NCBI RefSeq assembly: GCF_001306915.1
Contig: NZ_LJTC01000007.1
Location: forward strand, 62,001-126,000
DNA length: 64,000 bases
Source: Pseudoalteromonas lipolytica
GTDB taxonomy: Bacteria > Pseudomonadota > Gammaproteobacteria > Enterobacterales > Alteromonadaceae
Direction of reading: 5' to 3'
In this document: piece after piece, positions 1 to 9,364 of the stretch
Layout: the number at the start of each line of letters is the position of its first letter
Position numbering within the stretch: position 1 is the first letter of the stretch
Notes under the pieces: generated by a model
Database searches by the model: none
Seen by the model: only the letters and a program-made list of their open reading frames with translations
What the model was told of the DNA's origin: nothing
Program-made: the position numbers and the translations under genes

Positions 1-2330
1 CTCTCTACTGGGTGCTTCAAAGCCAGTTTTAAAACGTCATCAATCCATGTAACTGGGTGAATTTCAAGGCCCTCTAATACGTTGTCTGGGATCTCTTTTA
101 AGTCACGTTCGTTAATTTTTGGAATAATTACGGTTTTAATTCCACCACGATGCGCTGCCAGTAGCTTTTCTTTTAAGCCACCAATTGGTAATACTTCACC
201 ACGTAATGTGATTTCACCTGTCATTGCTACATCTGAGCGCACTGGATTACCCGTTAAGCTCGATACCAAACCAGTTACCATGGCAATACCAGCACTTGGG
301 CCATCTTTTGGTGTTGCACCTTCTGGCACGTGAACATGAATGTCACGTTTCTCATAGAAGTCGCTATTAATGCGAAGTTTTTCAGCACGATTACGAACAA
401 CCGTCATCGCAGCCTGAATTGACTCTTGCATTACATCACCAAGCGAACCTGTGTAAGTTAGCTTGCCTTTACCTGGTACAGCTGCTGATTCAATAGTCAG
501 TAAATCACCACCTACTTCAGTCCACGCAAGACCCGTTACTTGGCCAATACGGTCACCGTCTTCAGCTTTACCATAATCAAAGCGTTGTACGCCTAAGAAC
601 TCTTCAAGGTTGTTATCGTCGATAAGGACCTTTTTAGTGTCTTTATCAAGCAGGATGTTTTTAACTGCTTTACGGCATAGTTTTGACACTTCACGCTCTA
701 AGTTACGAACGCCCGCTTCACGTGTGTAGTAGCGGATAATGCCAATAATTGCGCTGTCAGCAATTTCAACTTCATGCTCTTTTAAACCATTGCGCTTAAC
801 TTGTTTTGGAATCAAGTGCTGTTTAGCAATGTTTAGCTTCTCGTCTTCGGTGTAACCCGAAAGGCGAATAACTTCCATACGGTCTAATAACGGACCTGGG
901 ATATTAAAGCTATTTGATGTTGCCACAAACATCACGTCAGATAGGTCGTAATCAACTTCTAAGTAGTGATCAGCAAAATGGCTGTTTTGCTCAGGATCAA
1001 GTACTTCAAGTAATGCTGATGCAGGGTCGCCACGCATATCTGATGACATCTTATCGATTTCATCTAATAAGAATAATGGGTTCTTTACACCAACTTTAGT
1101 CATATTCTGGATTAACTTACCAGGCATAGAACCAATATAAGTACGACGGTGACCGCGGATTTCCGCTTCATCACGAACGCCACCTAATGCCATACGCACA
1201 TATTTACGACCTGTAGAGCGTGCGATTGACTGACCTAGTGAAGTCTTACCTACACCAGGAGGACCGACTAAACATAAAATTGGGCCTTTAAGCTTATTAG
1301 TGCGTTGTTGCACCGCTAGATACTCAATAATACGCTCTTTAACTTTATCTAAGCCGTAATGATCACTATCTAAAATCTTTTGTGCGCCAGCTAAGTCTTT
1401 TTTCACCTTAGAGCGTTTTTTCCAAGGTACATTGATTAGCGTATCAATATACGAGCGCACGACGGTTGCTTCCGCCGACATCGGCGACATCATTTTTAAT
1501 TTAGATAACTCAGCGTTTGCTTTCTCTTGCGCTTCTTTAGGCATACCAGACTCTTCGATGCGTTTTTTAATTGCTTCGAATTCATCGGGTACATCATCAA
1601 GTTCGCCAAGCTCTTTTTGAATCGCTTTCATTTGCTCGTTGAGATAATACTCACGCTGCGACTTTTCCATCTGCTTTTTCACGCGAGTACGGATTTTTTT
1701 CTCAACTTGCAGTAAGTCAATCTCGCCTTCCATCAGCGCCATTAAGTATTCAAGACGCTCAGTCACATCGGCAATCTCAAGCACTTTTTGCTTTTCAGGT
1801 ACCTTAAGCGGCATGTGTGCTGCCATGGTATCAGCAAGACGCGCAGCTTCATCAATGCCAGACACAGAAGTAAGTACTTCAGGTGGGATCTTCTTATTAA
1901 GCTTTACATAGCCTTCAAATTGGCTAATTGCGCTGCGAATAAAGATATCTTGTTCTTGCTCGTCGATATGGCTTGATTCGATGAACTGTGCTTCAGCCAC
2001 AAAGAAATCATCGTTATCTAAAAACGTTTCAACGCTTGCACGTTGTGTGCCTTCAACAAGCACTTTAACGGTGCCATCAGGTAACTTTAATAACTGAAGT
2101 ACTGTGGCAATGGTGCCAACACGGTAGATATCATCTTGCTGCGGATCATCAACAGAGGCGTCTTTTTGCGCCACTAGGAAAATTTGTTTGTCCTTGTCCA
2201 TCGCCGCTTCTAGGCATTTTATTGATTTTTCACGACCAACAAATAGCGGGATCACCATGTGTGGATAAACCACTACATCGCGCAGTGCCAACACGGGGAT
2301 TTCGACTCGATCTGTTCTCTCAAGCGTCAT
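1..2330 (-). CDS. lon: ATP-dependent Lon protease (C-terminus cut by window edge)
   Basis: Cytoplasmic AAA+ serine protease that degrades misfolded and regulatory proteins. The minus-strand frame opens at the ATG at 2330 (start [18 protein letters not shown]) and runs off the left edge after 776 complete codons; Lon is normally about 784 residues, so only about eight are missing. The N-terminal substrate-binding domain, a Walker A motif (GPPGVGKT) and the C-terminal Ser-Lys protease domain are all present. The catalytic serine (in [11 protein letters not shown]) falls on codon 679 and the catalytic lysine on codon 722, the same numbers as in E. coli Lon. Gene order tig-clpP-clpX-lon is that of most gammaproteobacteria. 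A sigma-32 type promoter lies directly upstream and an AAGAG ribosome site precedes the ATG. Confidence 0.97.
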   Translation of the reverse strand, partial: MTLERTDRVEIPVLALRDVVVYPHMVIPLFVGREKSIKCLEAAMDKDKQIFLVAQKDASVDDPQQDDIYRVGTIATVLQLLKLPDGTVKVLVEGTQRASVETFLDNDDFFVAEAQFIESSHIDEQEQDIFIRSAISQFEGYVKLNKKIPPEVLTSVSGIDEAARLADTMAAHMPLKVPEKQKVLEIADVTERLEYLMALMEGEIDLLQVEKKIRTRVKKQMEKSQREYYLNEQMKAIQKELGELDDVPDEFEAIKKRIEESGMPKEAQEKANAELSKLKMMSPMSAEATVVRSYIDTLINVPWKKRSKVKKDLAGAQKILDSDHYGLDKVKERIIEYLAVQQRTNKLKGPILCLVGPPGVGKTSLGQSIARSTGRKYVRMALGGVRDEAEIRGHRRTYIGSMPGKLIQNMTKVGVKNPLFLLDEIDKMSSDMRGDPASALLEVLDPEQNSHFADHYLEVDYDLSDVMFVATSNSFNIPGPLLDRMEVIRLSGYTEDEKLNIAKQHLIPKQVKRNGLKEHEVEIADSAIIGIIRYYTREAGVRNLEREVSKLCRKAVKNILLDKDTKKVLIDDNNLEEFLGVQRFDYGKAEDGDRIGQVTGLAWTEVGGDLLTIESAAVPGKGKLTYTGSLGDVMQESIQAAMTVVRNRAEKLRINSDFYEKRDIHVHVPEGATPKDGPSAGIAMVTGLVSSLTGNPVRSDVAMTGEITLRGEVLPIGGLKEKLLAAHRGGIKTVIIPKINERDLKEIPDNVLEGLEIHPVTWIDDVLKLALKHPVE

Positions 2331-2372
2331 TATATTCTCTTCGCACTTCATTTATTTTAAAGATTACTCAAG

Positions 2373-2402
2373 TATATGGGGATATGTAAGGGAAAGTTCA
2401 AC
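2373..2402 (-). promoter_or_regulatory. Predicted sigma-32 (heat shock) promoter of lon
   Basis: Reading the minus strand, a -35 element GTTGAA (2397-2402) is followed after 15 bases by the -10 element CCCCATATA (2373-2381). The family consensus is CTTGAA, 13-15 bases, CCCCAT. It sits between the clpX terminator and the lon start, leaving an untranslated leader of about 35 bases. Heat induction of lon is established in E. coli; its use here is inferred. Confidence 0.7.
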
Positions 2403-2410
2403 ATATTTAT

Positions 2411-2438
2411 AAAAAAAGGAGCCTTTGGCTCCTTTTTC
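2411..2438 (-). terminator. Rho-independent terminator after clpX
   Basis: A six-base-pair stem GGAGCC/GGCTCC (2418-2432) with a three-base loop is followed on the minus strand by a run of seven T. It lies 36 bases past the clpX stop and separates clpPX transcription from lon. The plus-strand side also has five T, so it could work both ways. Confidence 0.85.
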
Positions 2439-2473
2439 GTGTTCAACTGCTTAACTTTTAAACTATTACAGCT

Positions 2474-3757
2474 TTATTCTGATGCAGCTTTGTCTTGGTT
2501 ACCGCTTTGGTAAATCAAAATTGGGTCTGATTCACCTTTAATAACGGTTTCATCAATAACCACTTTGCTAACATCATCCATCGAAGGTAATTCATACATA
2601 GTATCAAGTAATACACCTTCAACGATTGAACGCAAGCCACGAGCACCAGTCTTACGCTCCATTGCTTTATGAGCAATTGCGCTAAGTGCATCTTCGCGGA
2701 ACTCAAGCTCAACATCTTCCATCGCAAACAATGCAGAGAACTGTTTAGTTAATGCATTTTTTGGTTCGCTAAGAATTTGAATAAGCGCTGCTTCATCTAG
2801 TTCTGTTAGTGTCGCAACAACTGGAAGACGACCAATGAACTCAGGGATTAAACCGTATTTCACTAAATCTTCTGGTTCAACATCTTTAAATGTTTCACTT
2901 AAGCTACGGCTACCTGATGATTGCTTAACTTCAGCACCAAAACCAATACCGGTATTTTTATGGCTGCGTTGTTCAATCACTTTATCTAGGCCAGCAAACG
3001 CACCGCCACAGATAAATAGAATCTTAGATGTATCAACTTGCAAGAATTCTTGCTGTGGATGCTTACGGCCGCCTTGTGGTGGCACAGATGCAACCGTCCC
3101 TTCAATTAGCTTAAGTAAGGCTTGTTGTACACCTTCGCCCGATACGTCACGGGTGATCGATGGATTGTCAGACTTACGAGAAATCTTGTCGATTTCATCG
3201 ATGTAAACAATACCACGTTGTGCTTTTTCTACGTCGTAATCACATTTTTGCAGTAGCTTTTGAATGATGTTTTCAACGTCTTCACCTACATAACCTGCTT
3301 CAGTTAGTGTCGTTGCATCCGCCATAGTGAATGGTACATCAAGTAAACGAGCCATGGTTTCAGCAAGTAATGTTTTACCACTACCTGTAGGACCGATTAG
3401 TAGAATATTACTCTTACCAAGCTCAATATCTGCATTGATTGTTTGATTGCGTAAACGTTTATAGTGATTGTATACCGCAACCGACAGCACTTTTTTCGCG
3501 TGGTCTTGGCCAATCACGTAATCATCTAAGTGATTACGAATTTCTTTCGGCACAGGCAGTTTATCAGACGCATTATGCTTCGGCGCAATGTCTTTGATTT
3601 CTTCCCTGATAATATCGTTACACAGCTCAACACATTCATCGCAAATATATACTGAAGGACCAGCAATTAGTTTGCGAACTTCGTGCTGGCTTTTGCCGCA
3701 GAAAGAGCAGTATAACAATTTATTACTTTTGTCGCCGTCTGTAGGAGTGTCAGACAT
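2474..3757 (-). CDS. clpX: ClpX, ATP-binding unfoldase subunit of ClpXP
   Basis: AAA+ unfoldase that recognises substrates such as SsrA-tagged proteins and feeds them to ClpP. The 427-residue protein has the full family length. Seen directly: the N-terminal zinc-binding domain with Cys17, Cys20, Cys39 and Cys42; Walker A GPTGSGKT at 122-129; Walker B with DEIDK ending at 191; and the IGF loop at 271-273 that docks onto ClpP. It follows clpP by 135 bases on the same strand and ends in a strong terminator before lon. Confidence 0.98.
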   Translation of the reverse strand: MSDTPTDGDKSNKLLYCSFCGKSQHEVRKLIAGPSVYICDECVELCNDIIREEIKDIAPKHNASDKLPVPKEIRNHLDDYVIGQDHAKKVLSVAVYNHYKRLRNQTINADIELGKSNILLIGPTGSGKTLLAETMARLLDVPFTMADATTLTEAGYVGEDVENIIQKLLQKCDYDVEKAQRGIVYIDEIDKISRKSDNPSITRDVSGEGVQQALLKLIEGTVASVPPQGGRKHPQQEFLQVDTSKILFICGGAFAGLDKVIEQRSHKNTGIGFGAEVKQSSGSRSLSETFKDVEPEDLVKYGLIPEFIGRLPVVATLTELDEAALIQILSEPKNALTKQFSALFAMEDVELEFREDALSAIAHKAMERKTGARGLRSIVEGVLLDTMYELPSMDDVSKVVIDETVIKGESDPILIYQSGNQDKAASE

Positions 3758-3892
3758 TCAGCTACCTCATTTATTACGTTGGCAGTAGCACTAGGCCACT
3801 GCTAATTCACTATGTTTAACTATATCAAAGAATATTAGTTTTCGCATAGTAAAGGGTGATAGCTAACAATACGTTATTATTAGCTATTCAGA

Positions 3893-4510
3893 TTACTTCG
3901 ATTCGCGGCTTGAAAATACTGAATCAACTAGGCCGTATTCAACCGCTTCGCTTGCGCTCATGAAGTTGTCGCGATCGGTATCACGAGAAACCACATCGAG
4001 TGGCTGGCCAGTATGTTCAGCCATTAAACGGTTTAGCTTATCTTTAATTGATAAGATTTCACGGGCATGAATTTCAAAGTCAGATGCCTGACCTTGGAAA
4101 CCACCTAATGGTTGGTGGATCATTACACGTGAGTTAGGTAAACAAAAACGCTTACCTTTAGCACCACCTGATAGCAAAAATGCACCCATGCTTGCCGCTT
4201 GGCCAACACAAATTGTGCTTACATCAGGCTTGATAAAATTCATTGTATCGTAAATTGCCATACCCGCAGTCACAGAACCGCCTGGCGAATTGATATAAAG
4301 ATAAATATCTTTTTCTGGGTTTTCTGATTCTAAAAACAGCATTTGCGCAAGAATCAAATTAGCCATGTTATCTTCTACTTGGCCAGTTAAGAAAATAATG
4401 CGCTCTTTTAAAAGACGTGAGTAAATATCATATGAGCGCTCACCTTTAGCTGTTTGTTCGACAACCATAGGGACTAGTGCGTTTAGAGGGTCTATCATAC
4501 CGCTATTCAT
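3893..4510 (-). CDS. clpP: ClpP, serine protease subunit of ClpXP
   Basis: Barrel-forming serine peptidase that degrades unfolded chains delivered by ClpX. The protein is 205 residues, the usual length. The catalytic triad is Ser107 (in QAASMGAF), His132 (in VMIHQP) and Asp181, four residues lower than E. coli precursor numbering because the N-terminal propeptide is slightly shorter. A second possible start is Met5; the ATG at 4510 has an AAGGAA ribosome site about ten bases upstream and is kept. It lies between tig and clpX. Confidence 0.98.
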   Translation of the reverse strand: MNSGMIDPLNALVPMVVEQTAKGERSYDIYSRLLKERIIFLTGQVEDNMANLILAQMLFLESENPEKDIYLYINSPGGSVTAGMAIYDTMNFIKPDVSTICVGQAASMGAFLLSGGAKGKRFCLPNSRVMIHQPLGGFQGQASDFEIHAREILSIKDKLNRLMAEHTGQPLDVVSRDTDRDNFMSASEAVEYGLVDSVFSSRESK

Positions 4511-4606
4511 TCTTATTTAATTCCTTATCCGCTGCGACTCATCCTTACTATAAGGAAAGCACATTTATACTAATGTAAATTAAGCTGTCTATTCAATCTT
4601 TATAAC

Positions 4607-4635
4607 TATATAGGAACTTATCAGAACAAATTCAA
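4607..4635 (-). promoter_or_regulatory. Possible sigma-70 promoter of clpP
   Basis: On the minus strand TTGAAT (4630-4635) and TATATA (4607-4612) are separated by 17 bases, about 100 bases upstream of the clpP start. The match is fair but the region is AT-rich, so chance matches are likely. Confidence 0.35.
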
Positions 4636-4708
4636 TCCTCGTCGAAAAAAGTTCTGAAATAACATCAGTATTGTTGGTTTTTTTGAAACTGATACCACAA
4701 ACTAAAAT

Positions 4709-4755
4709 GGCCCGAGTACGCTGTATAAATACAGGGTAACACGAGCCATTTAATC
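4709..4755 (-). terminator. Imperfect hairpin downstream of tig, possible terminator
   Basis: Between the tig stop and clpP, the minus strand can fold a long interrupted stem: outer arms GGCTCGTGTTAC / GTACTCGGGCC with mismatches, and an inner TGTAT/ATACA. It is followed by ATTTTAG rather than a long T run, so termination is likely only partial. Confidence 0.4.
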
Positions 4756-4783
4756 GCTAGCGAGAGCTTAAGTCAATGACTTA

Positions 4784-6088
4784 TTAAGCACCTTGCTGTG
4801 GATTCATGATGTCGTCGAATGCTTTTTCAACGTCAGTCACGTTTGCTTTAGCTAGGATAGCTTCAACTGCTTGCTCTTCCATCGCTACGTTGCGCATTTG
4901 CTGCATAAGCTGATCGTTTGCTTTGTAGTACTCTACTACTTCAGTTGGATCTTCGTATGCAGAAGCTACAGTTGCGATTAACTCTTCAACTTTAGCGTCG
5001 TCAACTTTAAGCTCGTTCGCTTTAATTACTTCACCTAGTAATAGGCCAGTCTTAACGCGAGTTACAGCTTGCTCGTGGAATAATTCAGCTGGAAGCTCAG
5101 GCATGTTTTTAGCGTCGCCACCGAAACGTTGTGCAGCTTGCTGACGTAGTGCATCAATTTCTTGATCTACTAGCGCTTTTGGCACTTCGATTTCGTTGTT
5201 AGCTAAAAGACCTTTGATAGCTTGATCTTTAACGTTAGCTTTAACTGCTTGGTCAAGCTCACGTGTCATGTTCTTTTTAACTTCTTCTTTAAGAGCGTCA
5301 ACACCGCCTTCAGCTACACCGAATTTAGTTGCGAACTCGTCGTTAAGCTCAGGAAGCTCTTGAGTTTCAACTTTCTTAACAGTGATTGCGAAAGTAGCTG
5401 CTTTACCTTTAAGGTTTTCAGCGTGGTACTCTTCAGGGAAAGTTACTTCAGCAACAACTTCTTCGCCCGCTTTTTTGCCAACGATGTTGTCTTCGAAACC
5501 TGGGATCATACGACCTTGACCAAGTTCTAGTGGGAAGTCTTCAGCTTTACCGCCTTCGAACTCTTCGCCTTCGATAGAACCAACGAAGTCGATAGTTACA
5601 CGATCGTTCTCGCCAGCAGCTGCGTCAACTTCAGCCCAAGAAGCGTGTTGCTTACGTAGAGTTTCTAGCATGTTAGCTAGGTCTTCGTCAGTTACAGATA
5701 CAGCTGGCTTTTCAACAGCGATTTTATCTAAACCTTGGATTTCAACTTCTGGGTAAACTTCGAAAGTTGCATCGAACTCTAAATCTTTACCAGCTTCTAA
5801 CGCTTTAGGAGCGAAAGTAGGTGAACCAGCTGGGTTAATTTTTTCAGAAACGATTGCTTCAATGTAGTTGCGTTGCATTAATTCGCCAGCAACTTCTTGA
5901 CGTACTGCAGCACCGTAACGCTTGTTGATGATAGACGCTGGTACTTTACCAGGACGGAAACCATCGATACGCTGGGTTTTAGACAGTTGTTGTAAGCGTT
6001 TTTTTACTTCAGTCTCAACGTTCTCTGCAGGAACGGTGATGGTCAGACGGCGCTCAAGGCCTTGAGTCGTCTCAACAGAAACTTGCAT
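4784..6088 (-). CDS. tig: Trigger factor, ribosome-associated chaperone
   Basis: Chaperone with peptidyl-prolyl isomerase activity that meets nascent chains at the ribosome exit tunnel. The 434 residues match the family length. The N-terminal ribosome-docking loop contains the signature GFRPGKVP near residues 43-50; an FKBP-type isomerase domain follows at about 155-245, and the remainder is the helical C-terminal arm domain. The tig-clpP-clpX-lon order is conserved in gammaproteobacteria. The start is fixed by homology ([17 protein letters not shown]) and a GAGGTAAATC ribosome site. Confidence 0.98.
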   Translation of the reverse strand: MQVSVETTQGLERRLTITVPAENVETEVKKRLQQLSKTQRIDGFRPGKVPASIINKRYGAAVRQEVAGELMQRNYIEAIVSEKINPAGSPTFAPKALEAGKDLEFDATFEVYPEVEIQGLDKIAVEKPAVSVTDEDLANMLETLRKQHASWAEVDAAAGENDRVTIDFVGSIEGEEFEGGKAEDFPLELGQGRMIPGFEDNIVGKKAGEEVVAEVTFPEEYHAENLKGKAATFAITVKKVETQELPELNDEFATKFGVAEGGVDALKEEVKKNMTRELDQAVKANVKDQAIKGLLANNEIEVPKALVDQEIDALRQQAAQRFGGDAKNMPELPAELFHEQAVTRVKTGLLLGEVIKANELKVDDAKVEELIATVASAYEDPTEVVEYYKANDQLMQQMRNVAMEEQAVEAILAKANVTDVEKAFDDIMNPQQGA

Positions 6089-6416
6089 GATTTACCTCAA
6101 TCTTCAATTTTGGCGACTGTTCGCCTTCCTTACAAACAAGGTGATCTCCATGAGTGATAGCAAGTTTTAACGCTGAAAATTTCAACTTAAAACGGCGCAT
6201 TGTAACCATGAGATACCATTGCTGCTTTGCCCCTATGGGCACTATGTTAAACAATAGACGCGGCATTATAACCTAATATTTATGATAGTCGAGTCTGGGG
6301 GGCAATTATTTGGCTTATATAGCAGCAATCAGCGTTTAAGTGCGTAAAAAACGAACGCAATAAATTAACAAAGGAGAATTAAGCTGAATTAAAGGATGTA
6401 TTTAGAAATTTAGAAG
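6089..6416. other. Intergenic region between tig and the tRNA array
   Basis: No supported gene in these 328 bases. It should contain the tig promoter (minus strand) and the transcript end of the tRNA array. The only hairpin noticed is a weak TGCGT/ACGCA stem at about 6339-6358 with a nine-base loop, which could help terminate the tRNA transcript. A short minus-strand reading frame overlapping the tig start has no family features. Confidence 0.5.
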
Positions 6417-6483
6417 TGGTCGGCGATGCAGGATTTGAACCTGAGACTGAATTGGATATACCCAAACCAATTGTTCTTTGACC
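6417..6483 (-). pseudogene. Degenerate tRNA-Pro-like element A (5' half lost)
   Basis: Read on the minus strand, the last ~30 bases are a near-perfect tRNA-Pro 3' end: a T arm (one mismatched pair), the 3' acceptor strand ATCGCCG and encoded ACCA. The anticodon arm is recognisable (TTGG, TTTGGGT, ...CCAA) but the loop is enlarged, and the D arm and 5' acceptor strand are replaced by unrelated sequence. It cannot form an acceptor stem and so should not act as a tRNA. It is the last element of the array. Confidence 0.8.
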
Positions 6484-6498
6484 ATAATTCTTTAAAAG

Positions 6499-6575
6499 TG
6501 GTCGGCGATGCAGGATTTGAACCTGCGACCCCTTGGACCCAAACCAAGTGCGCTACCAAACTGCGCTAATCGCCG
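6499..6575 (-). tRNA. tRNA-Pro(TGG), copy 3 in transcript order
   Basis: 77 bases including the encoded CCA. The acceptor stem CGGCGAT/ATCGCCG is fully paired, the anticodon stem CTTGG/CCAAG encloses TTTGGGT (anticodon TGG), and the T arm GCAGG/CCTGC encloses TTCAAAT. Identical to the other two tRNA-Pro genes of the array. Confidence 0.97.
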
Positions 6576-6617
6576 ATACTGAGAGAAGTTTTGAAAATAA
6601 AGACCACTTATTAAAAG

Positions 6618-6684
6618 TGGTCGGCGATGCAAAATTTGCACCTTCGACTGAATTGGATATACCCAAACCAATCGTTTTTTAACC
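6618..6684 (-). pseudogene. Degenerate tRNA-Pro-like element B (5' half lost)
   Basis: Second copy of the remnant. The 3' acceptor strand and ACCA are intact, but the T arm has decayed (GAAGG against TTTGC, loop TGCAAAT). The same anticodon-like stem (TTGG...CCAA, loop containing TTTGGGTATAT) is kept and there is no 5' acceptor strand. It lies between two intact tRNA-Pro genes in the predicted transcript, so it would be an internal spacer. Confidence 0.8.
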
Positions 6685-6700
6685 TTGAACTTTCTAAAAG

Positions 6701-6777
6701 TGGTCGGCGATGCAGGATTTGAACCTGCGACCCCTTGGACCCAAACCAAGTGCGCTACCAAACTGCGCTAATCGCCG
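6701..6777 (-). tRNA. tRNA-Pro(TGG), copy 2 in transcript order
   Basis: Same 77-base sequence as the copies at 6499 and 7020: acceptor stem CGGCGAT/ATCGCCG, anticodon TGG, encoded CCA. Lies 16 bases from the tRNA-His gene. Confidence 0.97.
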
Positions 6778-6793
6778 ATATCTTAGAGTAAAT

Positions 6794-6870
6794 TGGGGTG
6801 ACTGATGGGGCTCGAACCCACGACAACCGGAATCACAATCCGGGGCTCTACCAACTGAGCTACAATCACC
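6794..6870 (-). tRNA. tRNA-His(GTG)
   Basis: 77 bases with encoded CCA. It has the eight-pair acceptor stem typical of tRNA-His (extra 5' G facing C73); the anticodon loop TTGTGAT gives GTG. It lies between the tRNA-Arg and tRNA-Pro genes, comparable to the arg-his-pro arrangement in enterobacteria. Confidence 0.97.
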
Positions 6871-6892
6871 ACGGCATTTACATATTTTCAAA

Positions 6893-6969
<77 letters not shown>

Positions 6970-7019
6970 ATCGAAAACTTCATAAGCTTGCCTGTAAGCG
7001 CCGCTTCTTAAAGAAGAAG

Positions 7020-7096
7020 TGGTCGGCGATGCAGGATTTGAACCTGCGACCCCTTGGACCCAAACCAAGTGCGCTACCAAACTGCGCTAATCGCCG
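7020..7096 (-). tRNA. tRNA-Pro(TGG), first gene of the array
   Basis: Identical to the other two tRNA-Pro(TGG) genes; 77 bases with encoded CCA. It is nearest to the strong promoter at 7141-7169, with a leader of about 40 bases. Confidence 0.97.
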
Positions 7097-7140
7097 ATGC
7101 TTACTGTTGTTTGCGAGTGACCTCGTTAACAACGGGGTGC

Positions 7141-7169
7141 ATAATAGTGATTTGACCGAGTCAGGTCAA
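7141..7169 (-). promoter_or_regulatory. Strong sigma-70 promoter of the tRNA array
   Basis: On the minus strand TTGACC (7164-7169), a 17-base spacer and TATTAT (7141-7146), followed by the GC-rich discriminator GCACCCCG. This is the pattern of stable-RNA promoters under stringent (ppGpp) control. Transcription would start near 7135 and cover all five tRNAs and both remnants. Confidence 0.8.
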
Positions 7170-7437
7170 ACATTTTTTTAAGAAAATAATTCAATCGGTC
7201 ACTTTTAGTTCATAATGGTTAAATATTGCAAATATAAGCTAAAATTTGAACTCTTTTTTATAAAGTAGCGCTTTATATAAGATTGCATCTTGGCGCTATG
7301 ATGCTTTTCTGCGAAAATACGCAACATAAATAAATATGATCAAACAAACATGATTTGTGTATCCACGCCCCCTTTATTGGATAATCATATTTAGATGTAT
7401 CAGTATCAAGTTAACTAACCCCAATTAAAGGTCACCC
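7170..7437. other. Intergenic region upstream of folD
   Basis: AT-rich, no gene seen. It must hold the folD promoter and perhaps activating sequence for the tRNA promoter (an AT-rich stretch just upstream of the -35, at 7170-7195, could be an UP element). No clear folD -35/-10 pair could be chosen by eye. Confidence 0.4.
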
Positions 7438-8292
7438 ATGACGGCAAACATCATCGATGGTAAGGCAATAGCTAAACAAGTACGCAGCAATGTAGCAGAG
7501 CGAGTTGCAGAGCGTGTAGCGAATGGATTACGCGCTCCAGGACTAGCAGTTGTGTTAGTTGGTCAAGATCCAGCTAGCCAAGTGTATGTTGGTTCTAAAC
7601 GTAAAGCATGTGAAGAAGTCGGCTTTGTATCTAAGTCTTACGATTTACCTGGCGACACAACTGAGCAAGATTTACTTGCATTAATAGATCAACTAAACGA
7701 AGACAAAGAAGTAGACGGTATTCTAGTACAGTTACCTTTACCACAAGGTCTTGATGCTGAAAAAATTCTTGAACGCATCACACCACATAAAGATGTTGAT
7801 GGTTTCCACCCTTATAACATTGGTCGTTTAGCTCAGCGTATGCCGGCACTTCGCCCTTGTACGCCAAAAGGGATTATTACCCTACTTGACTCAACAGGTG
7901 TTCGCTACAAAGGTATGCACGCAGTTGTTGTTGGTGCATCAAACATTGTTGGTCGTCCTATGTCACTTGAGCTTTTACTTGCAGGCTGTACAACAACGGT
8001 GTGTCATAAGTTTACTCAAGATTTAGAAACGCATGTTCGCCGCGCCGATTTATTAGTTGTAGCGGTGGGTAAACCTGAGTTTATTCCGGGTGATTGGGTT
8101 AAAGAAGGTGCTATCGTAATCGATGTAGGTATTAACCGCCTTGAATCTGGCAAGCTTGTTGGTGATGTTGAATACGATATCGCTGAACAAAAAGCACATT
8201 TCATTACACCAGTACCAGGTGGTGTTGGTCCAATGACTGTGGCAAGCTTAATCGAAAACACCCTTGAAGCGTGTGAAAAGTACCACAGCTAA
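7438..8292 (+). CDS. folD: Bifunctional methylene-THF dehydrogenase / methenyl-THF cyclohydrolase
   Basis: Cytoplasmic enzyme of one-carbon metabolism that interconverts 5,10-methylene-THF, 5,10-methenyl-THF and 10-formyl-THF using NADP. The protein is 284 residues, the usual length. Visible signatures include the N-terminal [13 protein letters not shown] region containing the cyclohydrolase lysine, [19 protein letters not shown], the Rossmann nucleotide-binding region ([11 protein letters not shown]) and the C-terminal PGGVGPMT motif. A terminator follows 20 bases after the stop; the convergent neighbour is an EamA transporter. Confidence 0.97.
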   Translation: MTANIIDGKAIAKQVRSNVAERVAERVANGLRAPGLAVVLVGQDPASQVYVGSKRKACEEVGFVSKSYDLPGDTTEQDLLALIDQLNEDKEVDGILVQLPLPQGLDAEKILERITPHKDVDGFHPYNIGRLAQRMPALRPCTPKGIITLLDSTGVRYKGMHAVVVGASNIVGRPMSLELLLAGCTTTVCHKFTQDLETHVRRADLLVVAVGKPEFIPGDWVKEGAIVIDVGINRLESGKLVGDVEYDIAEQKAHFITPVPGGVGPMTVASLIENTLEACEKYHS

Positions 8293-8310
8293 GAAGAGCT
8301 AAATTATTGC

Positions 8311-8337
8311 AAAAGGCTGCCAATTGGCAGCCTTTTT
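8311..8337 (+). terminator. Terminator after folD
   Basis: Palindromic stem AAGGCTGCCA/TGGCAGCCTT followed by TTTT on the plus strand, with AAAA on the other side, so it can serve both folD and the convergent EamA gene (whose stop lies at 8343). Confidence 0.85.
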
Positions 8338-8342
8338 TGATT

Positions 8343-9227
8343 TTAAGTTTTTTGTAGTTTGAACAGTCTGAGCTTTAACATCTGGGGGAGCACTGAAAAC
8401 ACAATCATCATAAACATCAATAGGTATTGCCAGTCTTGATATTGTTCGTTTATGAGTAAAACAGCGCATACGATTCCCGCAATTGGGTTAGCTATCGTTC
8501 CGAATGAAAACTCAGCTACAGTCATGCGTCCTAATAACCAAACATACAGAATATAAGCGATGGCAGTATTGGGCACGATTAACCAAAATAATGCCGAATA
8601 TTGCAGCGCTGAGATAGGCTCAAATACCACTTGGTATTGTTCTGGGTGAAGTAAACTGCCATCAATAAACGCAGCCAATAATAAAATAGTGCCGCCAATG
8701 ATTAACTGCCAGGTAAGCACAACCCACCAATGAATATGCACCGACAAACTCTGTACCAAGGTGCTACCAATCACAATAGTCAGTAAGGCCCCAAATAAAG
8801 CAGCCACTCCCAATACATTTAATGACACGTGTGCTGGGTCAAACAACAACCATGCCAATACCACCAGCGCCATAGCACAGAATGCTTGAATTTTTGCAGG
8901 GCGCTGTCCTTTAGTAAGCCAAGCATATATCAAAGCCACAACCGGCACAGACACCATCCCTACCCCAGCTATAGCTGCAGGAAGGTTTACTGCCATGATA
9001 AAAATAAAGGCAAAAAACAACGCGATATTCACAGCACCTAGCGTTAACAAACTTGGCCACTGCGAACGGGTTGGCAAACTAGGTTTAAGTAATAAAAGTA
9101 ACAACCCTGCAGGTAGTGCACGCAATGCGCCTAATAAAAGTGGCGGCCAATCAGGTGTGGCATATTTGGTCACGGCATAGGTGGTGCCCCATAAAAAGGC
9201 GGGGATCATGGCAAATAAAATATTCAA
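8343..9227 (-). CDS. EamA/DMT-family inner-membrane transporter
   Basis: The 294-residue protein has about ten hydrophobic segments in two similar halves, the layout of the drug/metabolite transporter superfamily (EamA domains). The N-terminus MNILFAMIPAFLWGTTYAV is a classic first helix, with the GTTYAVTK loop common in this family. Substrate cannot be told from sequence. It stands alone on the minus strand between folD (convergent) and cysS; the gap to cysS contains a terminator, so it needs its own promoter. Confidence 0.85.
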   Translation of the reverse strand: MNILFAMIPAFLWGTTYAVTKYATPDWPPLLLGALRALPAGLLLLLLKPSLPTRSQWPSLLTLGAVNIALFFAFIFIMAVNLPAAIAGVGMVSVPVVALIYAWLTKGQRPAKIQAFCAMALVVLAWLLFDPAHVSLNVLGVAALFGALLTIVIGSTLVQSLSVHIHWWVVLTWQLIIGGTILLLAAFIDGSLLHPEQYQVVFEPISALQYSALFWLIVPNTAIAYILYVWLLGRMTVAEFSFGTIANPIAGIVCAVLLINEQYQDWQYLLMFMMIVFSVLPQMLKLRLFKLQKT

Positions 9228-9307
9228 TGTCTGTCCTTGTTAATACGAAGAGATGACATGGTAAAACCTCAAGTAAAGTTGAGGTCAATAGCTGTGTCGA
9301 GTTAAAA

Positions 9308-9341
9308 ACAAAAAAGGTTGCCTCGTTGGCAACCTTTTTTA
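9308..9341 (-). terminator. Terminator after cysS
   Basis: Stem AAAGGTTGCC/GGCAACCTTT with a four-base loop, flanked by A and T runs on both sides, 24 bases after the cysS stop on the minus strand. Confidence 0.85.
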
Positions 9342-9364
9342 ATGAGTTATCTTTCGATGGATAC

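Larger units (their letters stand above)
6417..6790 (-). repeat. Tandem duplication of (tRNA-Pro + tRNA-like remnant), period ~201 bp
   Basis: The unit starting at 6417 (remnant A plus the tRNA-Pro at 6499-6575) recurs at 6618 (remnant B plus the tRNA-Pro at 6701-6777). Remnant starts are 201 bases apart and tRNA starts 202 apart. The intact tRNA copies are identical while the remnants and spacers have drifted, which fits selection on the tRNAs only or gene conversion between them. Confidence 0.8.

Noticed and set aside
5222..5530. 102-residue plus-strand frame inside tig
   Set aside because: Antisense shadow of a well-supported gene, Phe/Asn-rich composition, no family features.
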